From positions 38,823 through 102,822 of the forward strand of contig NZ_FNHE01000014.1 of the NCBI RefSeq assembly GCF_900103785.1: a stretch of 64,000 nucleotides of DNA. Reading direction: 5' to 3'. The notes beneath the pieces are model-generated. The model had not been told where the DNA came from. It was given only the letters and a program-made list of their open reading frames with translations, and did no database searches. Shown one piece after another: positions 52,143 to 61,448 of this stretch. The DNA is from Geodermatophilus siccatus. Its GTDB lineage: Bacteria > Actinomycetota > Actinomycetes > Mycobacteriales > Geodermatophilaceae. Numbering within the stretch: the first letter of the stretch is position 1; every line of letters starts with the position of its first letter. Both the position numbers and the translations under genes were made by a program.

Positions 52143-52829
52143 GTGGAGCCCGACGCCGTCCCCGCCCGGCCCGTCGTCCGCGCCTCGGACGCCGACCGCG
52201 AGGCCACGGTGACGCGCCTGCAGCGCGCGGTCGCCGAGGGGCGGATCGACCTGACCGAGTTCGGCGAGCGGGTCGAGGCCGCCTACGCAGCGGGCACGCA
52301 CGACGACCTCGCCGCGCTCGTCGCCGACCTGCCGCCGGACGCCCCACCCCCGGTGGAGATCGTCGGCACCCGCGTCCCCGAGGAGCTCACCACCGTCTTC
52401 GGCGACGTGGAGCTGGCCGGCCCGAACCCACCTCGGCGGGTGAGCACCGTCTTCGGTGACGTCCGGCTGGACCTGCGCGGTCTGCGCACCGACCTCGACC
52501 GCATCGAGATCAGCCTGGGCACGGTGTTCGGCGACGTCGACGTGGTCGTCGCCGAGGGGGTGGACGCCGAGCTGCAGGGCCGCACGGTCTTCGGCGACCG
52601 CAGGACGCAGCTGGCCCCGGTGCCGCGGCTGGCCGGCACACCGCGGATCGTCGTCCACGCCCGCAGCGTGTTCGGTGACCTGCGGCTGCGCAGCCTGGCA
52701 CCGGGCGAGTCGGCGAGCCGGTGGCGGGCCATGATCGACCGTCTCGCCGCCCGCCACCTGACGCCGCCACCTCCACCGCTCCCGCCCCTGCCGCCGATCC
52801 CCCCGCCGCCGCCACTGCCGCCGCGATAG
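52143..52829 (+). CDS. DUF1707 protein with LiaF-like TVFGD repeats
   Basis: This is a 228-residue protein. The N-terminal DUF1707 domain (RPVVRASDADREATVTRLQR, LTEFGERVEAAYAAGTHDDL) is common in actinobacteria. Five short repeats follow: TTVFGDVEL, STVFGDVRL, GTVFGDVDV, RTVFGDRRT and RSVFGDLRL, each probably one strand-turn of a beta-solenoid like the LiaF C-terminal domain, which senses cell-wall-active antibiotics. The last ~25 residues are nearly all proline. No membrane helix is seen. GTG 52143 follows TACGGT by seven bases, so the mRNA may be leaderless. Confidence 0.85.
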   Translation: MEPDAVPARPVVRASDADREATVTRLQRAVAEGRIDLTEFGERVEAAYAAGTHDDLAALVADLPPDAPPPVEIVGTRVPEELTTVFGDVELAGPNPPRRVSTVFGDVRLDLRGLRTDLDRIEISLGTVFGDVDVVVAEGVDAELQGRTVFGDRRTQLAPVPRLAGTPRIVVHARSVFGDLRLRSLAPGESASRWRAMIDRLAARHLTPPPPPLPPLPPIPPPPPLPPR

Positions 52830-52850
52830 GGAGTCGCCCATCGTCCTGGA

Positions 52851-53060
52851 ACGGCACCTGGCCGCGGTGTCGTCGGGAGGAGTGGGGACCCGGAGGGTCC
52901 CCGTGATCGAGCGACGCGGCGGCTCCGCTGGAGCGGGGGACGGCACCTGGCCGCGGTGTCGGCCGGAGGAGTGGGGGAAAGGAGGGACCCCGTGATCGAG
53001 CGACGCGGCGGCTCCGCTGGAGCGGGGGACGGCACCTGGCCGCGGTGTCGGCCGGTAGGC
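52851..53060. repeat. Family B tandem repeat, three copies, 89-bp period
   Basis: ACGGCACCTGGCCGCGGTGT starts at 52851, 52940 and 53029, exactly 89 bases apart. GTGATCGAGCGACGCGGCGG precedes copies 2 and 3. The unit carries its own hairpins. A single copy lies at 3220-3325. The array abuts the glpX stop (53072) and separates two convergent genes. The two intervening units are nearly identical, so the duplication is recent. Confidence 0.85.
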
Positions 53061-53071
53061 CGACGAGGGGC

Positions 53072-54124
53072 TCAGCCCTCGGAGCGGTCGAAGGGCACCG
53101 CGGAGTAGGCGCGCAGCTTCTCCAGCGAGTGCAGGCTGTCGATCAGCCGGATCGTGCCGGACTTCGAGCGCATGACCAGCGACTGGGTCGTGCACCCGCC
53201 GGACCGGTACTGGACGCCGCGCAGCAGCTCGCCGTCGGTGATGCCGGTGGCGACGAAGAAGACGTCGCCGCGCACCAGGTCGTCGATCTGCAGCACCCGG
53301 TCGAGGTCGTGACCGGCGTCGAGGGCCTTCTGCCGCTCGTCGTCGTCCTTGGGCCACAGCTTGCCCTGCAGCGCACCGCCCATGCACTTCAGGGCGCAGG
53401 CGGCGATGATGCCCTCCGGCGTGCCACCGATGCCCATGAGCAGGTCGACGCCGGTGCCCTCGCGCGCGGCGGCGATCGCGCCGGCGACGTCGCCGTCGGT
53501 GATGAACTTGATCCGCGCGCCGGCCTCCCGCACCTCGTGGACCAGCTGGTCGTGGCGGGGGCGGTCGAGGATGCAGACCGTGACGTCGCCGACGGAGCTG
53601 TGCTTGGCCTTGGCGACCCGGCGGATGTTCTCGGCGACGGGCGCGGTGATGTCGACGACGTCGGCCGCGGCCGGGCCGACCGCGATCTTCTCCATGTAGA
53701 AGACCGCCGACGGGTCGTACATCGCACCGCGGTCGGCGACCGCCATGACCGCGATGGCGTTGGGCATGCCCTTGGCCATGAGGGTGGTGCCGTCGACGGG
53801 GTCGACCGCGACGTCGCACTCGGGGCCGTTGCCGTCGCCGACCTGCTCGCCGTTGAAGAGCATCGGGGCCTGGTCCTTCTCGCCCTCCCCGATGACGACG
53901 ACGCCCTTCATGCTCACCGTGCCGATGAGGGCGCGCATCGCGTCGACCGCGGCGCCGTCGCCGCCGTTCTTGTCCCCGCGGCCCACCCAGCGGCCGGCGG
54001 CCATCGCACCGGCCTCGGTGACCCGCACCAGTTCGAGGGCGAGGTTGCGGTCAGGAGCCGGACGGTCGGAGCGGAAGCTGCCGCCGCTGTGGGTCGCGGA
54101 GCCGTCGGGCAGGGGCAGGGACAC
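53072..54124 (-). CDS. glpX: Class II fructose-1,6-bisphosphatase GlpX
   Basis: This is a 350-residue phosphatase with GEGEKDQAP (79-87) and [13 protein letters not shown] (107-119), the metal-binding and catalytic motifs of the GlpX family. It makes fructose-6-phosphate in gluconeogenesis. GTG 54124 was chosen because AGGAGG lies six bases upstream, though the frame opens at 54187. It is divergent from the DUF4245 gene, 73 bases away, a neighbour pairing common in actinobacteria. Confidence 0.95.
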   Translation of the reverse strand: MSLPLPDGSATHSGGSFRSDRPAPDRNLALELVRVTEAGAMAAGRWVGRGDKNGGDGAAVDAMRALIGTVSMKGVVVIGEGEKDQAPMLFNGEQVGDGNGPECDVAVDPVDGTTLMAKGMPNAIAVMAVADRGAMYDPSAVFYMEKIAVGPAAADVVDITAPVAENIRRVAKAKHSSVGDVTVCILDRPRHDQLVHEVREAGARIKFITDGDVAGAIAAAREGTGVDLLMGIGGTPEGIIAACALKCMGGALQGKLWPKDDDERQKALDAGHDLDRVLQIDDLVRGDVFFVATGITDGELLRGVQYRSGGCTTQSLVMRSKSGTIRLIDSLHSLEKLRAYSAVPFDRSEG

Positions 54125-54196
54125 GCGGACCTCCTGTGTCCGCCGCACGGACGTTGGGCGGCGGGGTGGGGCGATGAGTCCTGTCATCCTAGGGGG

Positions 54197-54790
54197 GTGA
54201 GCTCAGCCGGTCGGACCAGTCAGCCTCCCGCGCAGGCGCCCTCGCCGGCGATCGAGCGGGCCAACCGCCTGAGCGCGGCCAACATGCTGCGCTCGCTGGG
54301 CCCGCTGGTGCTGATCTGCCTGGCGCTGGTGGGCTGGATGTCGTTCAAGCAGTCCGACGTCGACCCCGTCCGCGAGGTCGACCCGGCCAGCACCGTGCAG
54401 CTCGCCGCGGCCCGCGCGGGTTACCCGGTGGTCGCCCCGGAGGGCCTGCCCGACGGTTACCGCCCGACCAGCGCCCGCACCGACGCCGGTGACGCGGACG
54501 CCGGCGACCCGGTCACCCTGGAGATCGGTTACCTGACGCCCTCGTCGGAGTACGCCGGCTTCGTGGTCAGCGACGACGCGCGGGTGAACGCGGTGGACGA
54601 CGTCCTGGGCGGCGCGCAGGAGCAGGGAACCGTCGACCTCGACGGCCAGACCTGGACCCGGGGGACGACGGAGCGCGGCGAGACGGTGCTGTCCCGGACC
54701 GACGGCGACGTCACCGTGCTGGTCACCGGGTCGGCTCCCGACGAGGAGCTGGAGACCGTCGCCGGGGCGGTGCGGCCCTACTCGGGCTGA
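54197..54790 (+). CDS. DUF4245 membrane-anchored protein
   Basis: This 197-residue protein has one membrane helix ([17 protein letters not shown], about 35-52) after a cytoplasmic N-terminus, and an outer domain with [20 protein letters not shown] and [17 protein letters not shown]. It matches actinobacterial DUF4245 proteins, which are typically encoded between glpX and xseB. GTG 54197 is preceded by AGGGGGG. The C-terminal end overlaps xseB (tail to tail) by 13 bases. The function is unknown. Confidence 0.85.
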   Translation: MSSAGRTSQPPAQAPSPAIERANRLSAANMLRSLGPLVLICLALVGWMSFKQSDVDPVREVDPASTVQLAAARAGYPVVAPEGLPDGYRPTSARTDAGDADAGDPVTLEIGYLTPSSEYAGFVVSDDARVNAVDDVLGGAQEQGTVDLDGQTWTRGTTERGETVLSRTDGDVTVLVTGSAPDEELETVAGAVRPYSG

Positions 54791-54996
54791 TCGCCGGAGG
54801 TCGCGGCGGCGAGGCGCTCGCGGGCCCGGTCCAGCCAGTGCTGGCACAGCTCGGCCAGCTGCTCGCCGCGCTCCCACAGGGCGAGCGACTCCTCGAGGGT
54901 GAGTCCGCCGGCCTCCAGCCGCCGGACGACGTCGGCGAGTTCCTCGCGGGCCTGCTCGTAGGTGGTCGTCGGCTGCTCGTCGGGCTTCGCGCTCAC
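54778..54996 (-). CDS. xseB: Exodeoxyribonuclease VII small subunit
   Basis: This 72-residue protein has TYEQAREELADVVRRLEAGG, then LTLEESLALWERGEQLAELC, the XseB coiled-coil pattern. It joins XseA to degrade single-stranded DNA into oligonucleotides. GTG 54996 starts two bases after the xseA stop. It is an ordinary length for the family. Confidence 0.95.
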   Translation of the reverse strand: MSAKPDEQPTTTYEQAREELADVVRRLEAGGLTLEESLALWERGEQLAELCQHWLDRARERLAAATSGDQPE

Positions 54997-54998
54997 GG

Positions 54999-56213
54999 TC
55001 ACCCATCCTCCCTGGTCACCCGCACCGGCAGCCGGCCGCCCGCCACCCGCACCGACAGCCGCTCGTCGTCGGCCACCTCGCCCGGCTCCCGGACCAGGGA
55101 GCCGTCGGCCCGCTGGACGACGGCGTAGCCGCGCTGCAGCGTCGCGGCGGGGGAGAGCGCGGCGACCCGGGCGCGCGCGTGCTCGAGGTCGCGCTCGGCG
55201 CCCTCCAGCCGGTGCACCAGGGTCCGTCGCGCGCGGGTGCGCAGCTGCTCGACGTCGTCGGCCCGGCCGTGCAGCAGCCGCTGGGGGTCGGCCAGGGCCG
55301 GGCGGCTGCGGACGCTCTCCAGCCACCGTTCCTGCTGCTCCAGCCGGGCGCCGACCAGGTGGCGGGCCCGGGCGCGCAGCCCGTCGACCAGCCGGCGCTG
55401 CTCCCCGATCTCGGGCACCACGCGGTGCGCGGCGTCGGTGGGCGTGGCGGCCCGGACGTCGGCGGCGTGGTCGACCAGCGTCGTGTCGGTCTCGTGGCCG
55501 ACGGCGGTCACCACCGGCGTCCGGCAGGCGGCGACGGCGCGGACCAGGCCCTCGTCGGAGAAGGGCAGCAGGTCCTCGACCGAGCCGCCGCCGCGGGCGA
55601 CGACGATGACCTCGACCTCGGGGTCCCGGTCGAGCCGTTGCAGCCCCTCGATGACCGACGCGGCGGCCGACGGCCCCTGCACCAGGCTGTGGTGGACGGC
55701 GAACCGGATGGCGGGCCAGCGCCGGCGCGCGGTGACCAGGACGTCGCGCTCGGCGGCGCTGTCCCGCCCGGTGACCACCCCGACGACGGCGGGGGCGAAC
55801 GGCAGCGGCCGCTTGCGGGCGGCGTCGAAGAGGCCCTCGGCGGCCAGCAGCCGGCGGATCCGCTCGATGCGGGCCAGCAGCTCGCCGAGGCCGACGGCGC
55901 GGATCTCGGTGGCGCGCAGCGAGAAGGACCCGCGGGCGATGTAGTAGTCCGGCCGCGCCCGCACGATGACGCGGGCGCCCTCGGTCAGCTCCAGGCCGGG
56001 GCGGTCGGCGACGTCCCGGCTGCAGGTGACCGGAACCGACAGGTCGGCGGCCGGGTCGCGCAGGGTCAGGAACACCGTCGCCGCGCCGCGCCGGGACAGC
56101 TGGGCGATCTGCCCCTCGACCCAGACCTCACCCAGCCGGCCGATCCACTCGGCGACCTTGCGGGCCACCGTGCGGACCGGCCAGGGGGCTTCCGGCGTGG
56201 AGGGGGAGGTCAC
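54999..56213 (-). CDS. xseA: Exodeoxyribonuclease VII large subunit
   Basis: This 404-residue protein has an N-terminal OB domain ([40 protein letters not shown]), a catalytic region ([60 protein letters not shown]) and a C-terminal coiled coil. GTG 56213 was chosen as the first start. xseB follows directly, and ispH lies divergently further upstream, the usual actinobacterial order. Confidence 0.95.
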   Translation of the reverse strand: MTSPSTPEAPWPVRTVARKVAEWIGRLGEVWVEGQIAQLSRRGAATVFLTLRDPAADLSVPVTCSRDVADRPGLELTEGARVIVRARPDYYIARGSFSLRATEIRAVGLGELLARIERIRRLLAAEGLFDAARKRPLPFAPAVVGVVTGRDSAAERDVLVTARRRWPAIRFAVHHSLVQGPSAAASVIEGLQRLDRDPEVEVIVVARGGGSVEDLLPFSDEGLVRAVAACRTPVVTAVGHETDTTLVDHAADVRAATPTDAAHRVVPEIGEQRRLVDGLRARARHLVGARLEQQERWLESVRSRPALADPQRLLHGRADDVEQLRTRARRTLVHRLEGAERDLEHARARVAALSPAATLQRGYAVVQRADGSLVREPGEVADDERLSVRVAGGRLPVRVTREDG

Positions 56214-56264
56214 CCCCCGAGCGTGCCAAACGGTTCCGACGCCCCGGAGAGCCGCCCGGGCGGC

Positions 56265-56312
56265 CCGTCCCGGATCCCGCCCTGAGCGCGCGGAGGGCGG
56301 GATCCGGGACGG
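56265..56312 (-). terminator. Long perfect hairpin of Family A type after the lipid-droplet-type gene
   Basis: CCGTCCCGGATCCCGCCCT and AGGGCGGGATCCGGGACGG form a 19-bp perfect stem 10 bases past the stop at 56322. The loop GAGCGCGCGG resembles the Family A core. Confidence 0.8.
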
Positions 56313-56321
56313 GGCTCTCCC

Positions 56322-57848
56322 TCAGGCGCCCCGAGGGGCCAGCGGGCTGTCCTCGACGGCCTGGCGCTCCAGCTTCTCCAGCCGGTTGCGCAGCATCCGC
56401 AGGTAGGGCTCGCGGGCCCGGGTGGCCTCCTCGTAGGCGACCAGGTCCGCCACGGTGGCCAGCTGGTAGCCGCGCAGCCGGCCGCGCAGCTGGGCGATGG
56501 TGAAGCTGTCGTAGCCCTCGACGGGGGCGGTGCCGGCGGCCGCGGCGCCGGTGGTGTCCTCGGCCTCGTCGGCGGTCGCCGACTCGTCGACGTCGGTGCG
56601 GACGCCGGTCGCCGCCGCCACCTCGCCGCCGCCCTCGTCGGTGGCGACCGCCTCCTCGGTGCCGGCCTGGGCGGTGGGTGCCTCGTCGGTCACGGCAGAG
56701 GCGCTCGTGTCCTCGCCCCCGCCGACCTGGTCGTCGACCTGCGCGCCCGCGGCGGTGACGACCTCGTCGCCGCGGCCGGTCGCCTCGTGGTCGACCCCGG
56801 CCGGGGTGCCCTCCGTGGAGGGACGGGTGTCGGCGTCGCTGACCTCGCTGCCGAGCGCCTCGTCGACACCGGTCTCCTGCCGGTCGGCCTGGGCCGGTGC
56901 GCCGGGGGTGTCGTCGGCCGGCGCCTCGGTCGCGGCGGGTGCCTGGTCGGTGGGCGCGGCGGCGCTCTCGATGGGCGCCTCGGGCGCGGCCGCGCTCTCG
57001 GTGGGCGCCTCGGGCGCGGCCACGCCCTCGTCGGTCACCGTGCCCTCGACGGTCGCGACACCGCCGTCCGGGGTGAGGACGTCGACCTCGGTGGTGACGT
57101 CGGGCGCGCCGGCCGCCTCGCCGACGGGCGAGCCGCCCGGGTCGCTCGGCGCCGGGGCCTCGGTGGGTGCCGACGGGTGGACGTCGAACTCGGTGGCCTC
57201 GGCGTCCAGCAGGGACGCCGGCGGGGTCGTGGGGCTCTCGGCGATCTCGTCGGTGTCGACGGTCCCGGTGTCCCCCGAGCCGCCGTCGACCAGCGCGCTG
57301 TCGGGTGCGCCGTCGGCCTCCAGCAGCGCGGTCTCCAGCGCGTCCTCGGTCGTGAGGCCGGGCTCGGCGCGGTCGACGTCGAGGTCGGCGGCGGCCACCT
57401 CGTCGGTGATGTCGGCCAGGGCCTCGACGACCTCCTCGGGCGCCGGCTCGGCGGGCAGCCCGGAGACCTCGTCGTCGATCAGCGCGGCGACCTCCTCGGC
57501 GACCTCCTCGTCGTCCACCGGCGCGGAGGCGCGGTCGAAGGACGTCGGCTCGTCGAACCCGGGCGCGCGGTCGAAGGCGGAGGTGCGCCCGGGGGTCTGC
57601 TCGGGGAGGTCCTCGTCGAAGGTCGCCAGGCCGGGCTCGGCCTCGCCGCGCAGCCCGGTGAAGACCTCGTCCCCGCGGGCCACCAGGCCGGAGTAGTGCT
57701 GCTGCACCTTCATCGTGGCCTGCATGGCCAGCCCGATCACGCGCACGGGGAGGCTCGGCAGCGCCCGGGGCAGGTGGAGGGCGTCGTCGAGGACGGTGGC
57801 GGCCAGCCCGACCACCGCACGGACGACCTGTGGGATCTCACGCGACAT
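56322..57848 (-). CDS. Lipid-droplet-associated protein-like, low-complexity middle
   Basis: This is a 508-residue protein. The N-terminal ~60 residues (PQVVRAVVGLAATVLDDALH, LPRALPSLPVRVIGLAMQAT) match the lipid droplet-associated family of actinobacteria, which is also encoded beside xseA. Residues ~75-440 are an Asp/Glu/Ala/Thr-rich, probably disordered acidic region with repeats such as APEAPTESAAAPEAPIESAA. The C-terminal ~60 residues (YDSFTIAQLRGRLRGYQLAT, VADLVAYEEATRAREPYLRM) look like a SAP-type DNA-binding fold. Many family members are shorter. ATG 57848 is clear. Its function as a droplet coat or DNA tether is not proven here. Confidence 0.8.
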   Translation of the reverse strand: MSREIPQVVRAVVGLAATVLDDALHLPRALPSLPVRVIGLAMQATMKVQQHYSGLVARGDEVFTGLRGEAEPGLATFDEDLPEQTPGRTSAFDRAPGFDEPTSFDRASAPVDDEEVAEEVAALIDDEVSGLPAEPAPEEVVEALADITDEVAAADLDVDRAEPGLTTEDALETALLEADGAPDSALVDGGSGDTGTVDTDEIAESPTTPPASLLDAEATEFDVHPSAPTEAPAPSDPGGSPVGEAAGAPDVTTEVDVLTPDGGVATVEGTVTDEGVAAPEAPTESAAAPEAPIESAAAPTDQAPAATEAPADDTPGAPAQADRQETGVDEALGSEVSDADTRPSTEGTPAGVDHEATGRGDEVVTAAGAQVDDQVGGGEDTSASAVTDEAPTAQAGTEEAVATDEGGGEVAAATGVRTDVDESATADEAEDTTGAAAAGTAPVEGYDSFTIAQLRGRLRGYQLATVADLVAYEEATRAREPYLRMLRNRLEKLERQAVEDSPLAPRGA

Positions 57849-57977
57849 GGCCCCACCCTGCCCCGAATCGCCGCGCCCGACACCCCGCTCTGGCGCGGAC
57901 CACACCGATGGTGGTACGCGTCTCGCTCCTGGCGGTGCTCCCTGCGGAGTCCCGGTGTGACCCTGCTGACACCCGGG

Positions 57978-58043
57978 GGGCGGCGCCGCTGCAGGGGCCC
58001 GGTGTGAGCCTGCGAACACCGGGGGCAGGGGGCCCCTTCTCTA
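57978..58043. repeat. Family A hairpin in the divergent spacer before ispH
   Basis: CCGGTGT and ACACCGG flank GAGCCTGCGA within a larger hairpin. Unlike most copies it lies between divergent genes, so termination is not its obvious job here. Confidence 0.6.
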
Positions 58044-58053
58044 CCATGGGGCC

Positions 58054-59028
58054 ATGGCTGATCAGCGCGGACGTGTCCTGCTGGCCGATCCCCGGGGCTA
58101 CTGCGCCGGCGTGGACCGGGCGGTGGTCGCCGTCGAGCGCGCTCTGGAGATCCACGGCGCCCCGGTCTACGTCCGCAAGCAGATCGTCCACAACAAGCAC
58201 GTGGTGGCGACGCTCGAGCGGCGTGGGGCGGTCTTCGTCGACGAGACCGACGAGGTGCCGGAGGGCTCGGTCGTCGTCTTCAGTGCGCACGGCGTCTCCC
58301 CGGCGGTGCACCAGGAGGCCGCGGCCCGGCAGCTGAGGACGATCGACGCGACCTGCCCGCTGGTGACCAAGGTGCACCAGGAGGCCAAGCGGTTCGCCCG
58401 CGACGACTACGACATCCTGCTGATCGGCCACCGCGGGCACGAGGAGGTCGAGGGCACCTCCGGCGAGGCGCCCGGGCACATCCAGCTCGTGGACGGCGCC
58501 GAGGACGTGGCGAACGTCCAGGTGCGCGACCCGGAGAAGGTCGTCTGGCTGTCGCAGACCACGCTGTCGGTCGACGAGACGCTGACGACGGTCGACCAGC
58601 TCAAGACCCGCTTCCCCGGCCTGCAGTCGCCGCCCAGCGACGACATCTGCTACGCCACGCAGAACCGGCAGCAGGCCGTCAAGCAGATGGCCGGCGAGTG
58701 CGACCTGGTGGTCGTCGTCGGGTCGACCAACTCGTCGAACTCCGTCCGGCTGGTCGAGGTGGCGTTGGAGGCCGGCGCCCGGGCCGCGCACCTGGTGGAC
58801 TTCGCCTCCGAGATCGACCCGGCCTGGCTCGAGGGCGTCGGCACCGTCGGTGTGACCAGCGGTGCCTCGGTGCCCGAGGTGCTGGTCGGCGAGGTGCTCG
58901 ACTGGCTGGCCGAGCGCGGCTACCCCGACGTCGAGACGGTGAAGGCCGCCGAGGAGCGCCTGGTGTTCGCGCTGCCGCACGAGCTGCGCGCGAAGCGCGT
59001 CCAGAGGTCCGCCTCCGACCCGGCCTGA
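58054..59028 (+). CDS. ispH: 4-hydroxy-3-methylbut-2-enyl diphosphate reductase IspH
   Basis: This 324-residue iron-sulfur enzyme makes IPP and DMAPP in the last step of the MEP pathway. All three cluster cysteines are seen: Cys17 ([10 protein letters not shown]), Cys100 ([11 protein letters not shown]) and Cys198 ([11 protein letters not shown]). [10 protein letters not shown] and GASVPEVLV are substrate-pocket motifs. The ATG start follows TACCAT by six bases, so the mRNA may be leaderless. It supplies the isoprenoid precursors used by uppS. Confidence 0.97.
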   Translation: MADQRGRVLLADPRGYCAGVDRAVVAVERALEIHGAPVYVRKQIVHNKHVVATLERRGAVFVDETDEVPEGSVVVFSAHGVSPAVHQEAAARQLRTIDATCPLVTKVHQEAKRFARDDYDILLIGHRGHEEVEGTSGEAPGHIQLVDGAEDVANVQVRDPEKVVWLSQTTLSVDETLTTVDQLKTRFPGLQSPPSDDICYATQNRQQAVKQMAGECDLVVVVGSTNSSNSVRLVEVALEAGARAAHLVDFASEIDPAWLEGVGTVGVTSGASVPEVLVGEVLDWLAERGYPDVETVKAAEERLVFALPHELRAKRVQRSASDPA

Positions 59029-59051
59029 GCGAGGACGCCGTCCTCCTGGCG

Positions 59052-59087
59052 GACGAGCCCCCTCCCGATCCCGGGAGGGGGCTCGTC
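59052..59087 (+). terminator. Perfect terminator after ispH
   Basis: GACGAGCCCCCTCCCG and CGGGAGGGGGCTCGTC form a 16-bp perfect stem with an ATCC loop, 24 bases past the stop. Confidence 0.88.
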
Positions 59088-59118
59088 CGTCGGGATGGCG
59101 GCCCGTGCGGAGGCTCGC

Positions 59119-59181
59119 CGGGCCCCGTCCAGGGCACCGCCCTGAGCTCGCGGAGGGCGGGGAGGACGGGGTCCTTCCCCG
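59119..59181. repeat. Family A hairpin beyond the DUF6542 gene
   Basis: GCCCCGTCC and GGACGGGGT flank CCGCCCTGAGCTCGCGGAGG. It lies 23 bases past the stop of the - strand gene at 59204 and serves as its likely terminator. Confidence 0.6.
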
Positions 59182-59203
59182 GTGCGGAGGGCGGGCCCTC
59201 CGC

Positions 59204-59998
59204 TCAGCGGCGGGCGGCCCAGCGGATCAGCCCGACGACCGCCGCGGCTGCGGTGGCGACCGCCATGGCCGGGAAGCCGCGGATCAGCAGGGTGGCCACC
59301 GACGCGAGGTTCAGCGAGGCCGACGGCGCCAGCGCGGTGTTCAGCGCGGCCACGGCCACGTAGACCAGCGGCGGGGCGGTCACCGTGGTGAGCAGGTCGC
59401 TGCGGCGGACCACCAGGGTGGCCACGACGCTGGCCGCGGTCAGGGTCCCGAGCGTGGCCAGGCCCAGGCCGGTGCCGATCCAGGACTCGAGGGCCGCAGC
59501 GGCCAGGGTGACCAGGAAGACGGCGAGGACGGCCAACGCGCCGCGCACCCGGCCGCCTCTCTCGGACGTCCGCGCCGTCGCCCCGCGACCGCTCGGACGG
59601 CGGCCCGCGGGCCGGGGCTCGGGCGAGCGGGGAGCGCGGCGACGGTCGACGTCGAGGTCGGGCAGGTCGCGCGGGCGGTCCTCACGGCCCCGCGGCCGGT
59701 CGGCGTCGCGGGCAGCGGGACGGCCGCGCTCGGCGTCCCGGGGTGCGGGCCGCGCGCTGCGGTCGGCGGACGGGCGGGGCGGCAGCGGAGCGGGACGGTC
59801 GTCGCGGCGGCGCCCGGTGCGCGCCATGTCCTCGGGGAACGGCGGCAGGTCGGTCGACCGCATCCGCGGGGGCGGCGGCGGGACCGGCGGGCGGCCGATG
59901 CGCGAGACGTAGTCCGCCCCCTCGGGACGGGCGGCGACGCGCTGGTCGGCACGCCTCCCGGACTCGCGCCAGGTGTCGGCGGTCCTCACCGAGGCCAT
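59204..59998 (-). CDS. DUF6542-type membrane protein with disordered Arg/Pro N-terminus
   Basis: This is a 264-residue protein. Residues ~1-150 are Arg/Pro/Asp-rich and disordered (PPVPPPPPRMRSTDLPPFPE). The C-terminal ~110 residues hold about four membrane helices (VRGALAVLAVFLVTLAAAAL, LGLATLGTLTAASVVATLVV, YVAVAALNTALAP, VATLLIRGFPAMAVATAAAA), as in DUF6542 proteins encoded beside ispH in actinobacteria. ATG 59998 was chosen as the first start. The function is unknown. Confidence 0.7.
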   Translation of the reverse strand: MASVRTADTWRESGRRADQRVAARPEGADYVSRIGRPPVPPPPPRMRSTDLPPFPEDMARTGRRRDDRPAPLPPRPSADRSARPAPRDAERGRPAARDADRPRGREDRPRDLPDLDVDRRRAPRSPEPRPAGRRPSGRGATARTSERGGRVRGALAVLAVFLVTLAAAALESWIGTGLGLATLGTLTAASVVATLVVRRSDLLTTVTAPPLVYVAVAALNTALAPSASLNLASVATLLIRGFPAMAVATAAAAVVGLIRWAARR

Positions 59999-60220
59999 GG
60001 CGGACCTCCCGTCCCCTCGTGGCAGACCTCCGCACGGGGGTCCCTGTCACGGGCAACGGTAACGACGGCCGAGGCGGTCACGACGGAGGACGGCACCGGT
60101 GCGCGCTGTGCACAAGTGCCAAAACCGCAGGCCCGGATGCACATCCGGTGAGGACCGCGGGGTCCCTGTGACGCAACGGTGCGGACGTGACGACGGTGGC
60201 ACCCCGGGTCGTGCCCGGGC

Positions 60221-61339
60221 TCAGCCGGTCGTGCCGTCGCGCTCCACGGGACGGGACCCGTCGTCCCGCGGCGACAGCTCCGTCGGCCGGGGCAGCTCCC
60301 CGGGCAGCGGCAGCTCGGTGGGCCGCAGCGTGCGGACCGTGGCCTCGACCGGCGGCGGCGTGGGCACCGGCGACTCGGCGACCCCCAGGTCGTCGAAGCG
60401 GCGGGCGGCCACGAGCACCGACCCCTCGTAGGAGCCGACCGTCTCGTTGTAGCGGGTCAACGTCGAGGACAGCGCCGAGCCCAGCCGGGTGAGGTGACCG
60501 GAGAGGGTGGACAGGCGGGCGTGCAGCCGGCGGCCCACCTCGAGCACCTGGTCGGCGTCGCGGGCCAGCCGCTCCTGCCGCCACGAGTAGGCGACGGTGC
60601 GCAGCAGCGCCAGCAGCGTGCTGGGGGTGGCCAGCACGACGTCACGGGCGAAGCCGTACTCCAGCAGCCCGGGCTCGGCCTCGAGGGCGGTGGTGAGGAA
60701 CCCGTCGGAGGGCACGAAGAGGACGGTGAACGGCGCGGCCGGCCGGAACGCCGTGGGATAGCGGCGGGCGGCGAGGGCGTCGACGTGGGCGCGCAGCTGC
60801 CGGGCGTGCGCGGCGACCCGCTCGGCGCGCACCGCGACGTCCTCGGCCTGCACCGCCTCGATGTAGCCGGTGAACGGCACCTTGGCGTCGACCACCACCT
60901 GTCGGCCGTCGGAGAGGGTGACCACGAGGTCGGGGCGCACGCCGGCGCCGGCGTCGTTGGTGCTGGAGGGCTGCTCGACGAAGTCGCAGTGCTCGAGCAG
61001 GCCGGCGACCTCGACCACCCGGCGCAGCTGCACCTCGCCCCACCGGCCGCGCACGTGGGGGGTGCGCAGCGCGGTCACCAGCGCGGCGGTCTCCTGCCGG
61101 AGCAGCGCCGAGGTCTGCCCGACGGTGCCCATCTGCTCGCGCAGCTCGCCGTGAGCGGTGGCGCGGTCGCGCTCGATGCCGGCCAGCAGCCGGTGCAGGT
61201 GGTCGAGCGACTCGTGCACCGGCTCCAGGCCGTCGTCGGCCGGGCGGCGCCGGGACACCAGCGCGACGGCGCCGAGGGTGACCGCGGTGGCCAGCAGCGC
61301 GCCGACGAACAGACCGGTGAGCAGCGAGGCGGCGTCCAC
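60221..61339 (-). CDS. rmuC: DNA recombination protein RmuC
   Basis: This 372-residue protein has an N-terminal membrane anchor (LLTGLFVGALLATAVTLGAV), a coiled coil, and the RmuC PD-(D/E)xK-like domain: RGRWGEVQLRRVVEVAGLLE, RPDLVVTLSDGRQVVVDAKV, PFTVLFVPSDGFLTTAL, FARDVVLATPSTLLALLRTV. RmuC limits recombination at inverted repeats. GTG 61339 (VDAASLLTG) was chosen because it begins right at the anchor; the frame is open further upstream. The C-terminal tail is Pro-rich. Confidence 0.9.
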   Translation of the reverse strand: MDAASLLTGLFVGALLATAVTLGAVALVSRRRPADDGLEPVHESLDHLHRLLAGIERDRATAHGELREQMGTVGQTSALLRQETAALVTALRTPHVRGRWGEVQLRRVVEVAGLLEHCDFVEQPSSTNDAGAGVRPDLVVTLSDGRQVVVDAKVPFTGYIEAVQAEDVAVRAERVAAHARQLRAHVDALAARRYPTAFRPAAPFTVLFVPSDGFLTTALEAEPGLLEYGFARDVVLATPSTLLALLRTVAYSWRQERLARDADQVLEVGRRLHARLSTLSGHLTRLGSALSSTLTRYNETVGSYEGSVLVAARRFDDLGVAESPVPTPPPVEATVRTLRPTELPLPGELPRPTELSPRDDGSRPVERDGTTG

Positions 61340-61382
61340 ACCCAGAGGGTGCCGGACGTGACCGACACTTCCCGGCAGACAC

Positions 61383-61447
61383 ACGGCCCCCTGCCGGGGC
61401 CCTCCCACGCGCGTGGAGGGAGGACCCTGCAGGGGGCCGGGTCCTTG
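61383..61447. repeat. Family A hairpin after ogt
   Basis: GGCCCCCTGC and GCAGGGGGCC flank CCCTCCCACGCGCGTGGAGG. It abuts the ogt stop at 61449 and is a likely terminator. Confidence 0.65.
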
Positions 61448-61448
61448 C

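Noticed and set aside
60050..60180. Two GGTCCCTGT(C/G)ACG-GCAACGGT-like stretches (about 60040-60062 and 60161-60180)
   Set aside because: Similar over about 20 bases but with no clear structure or gene link. Too short to call a regulatory site.
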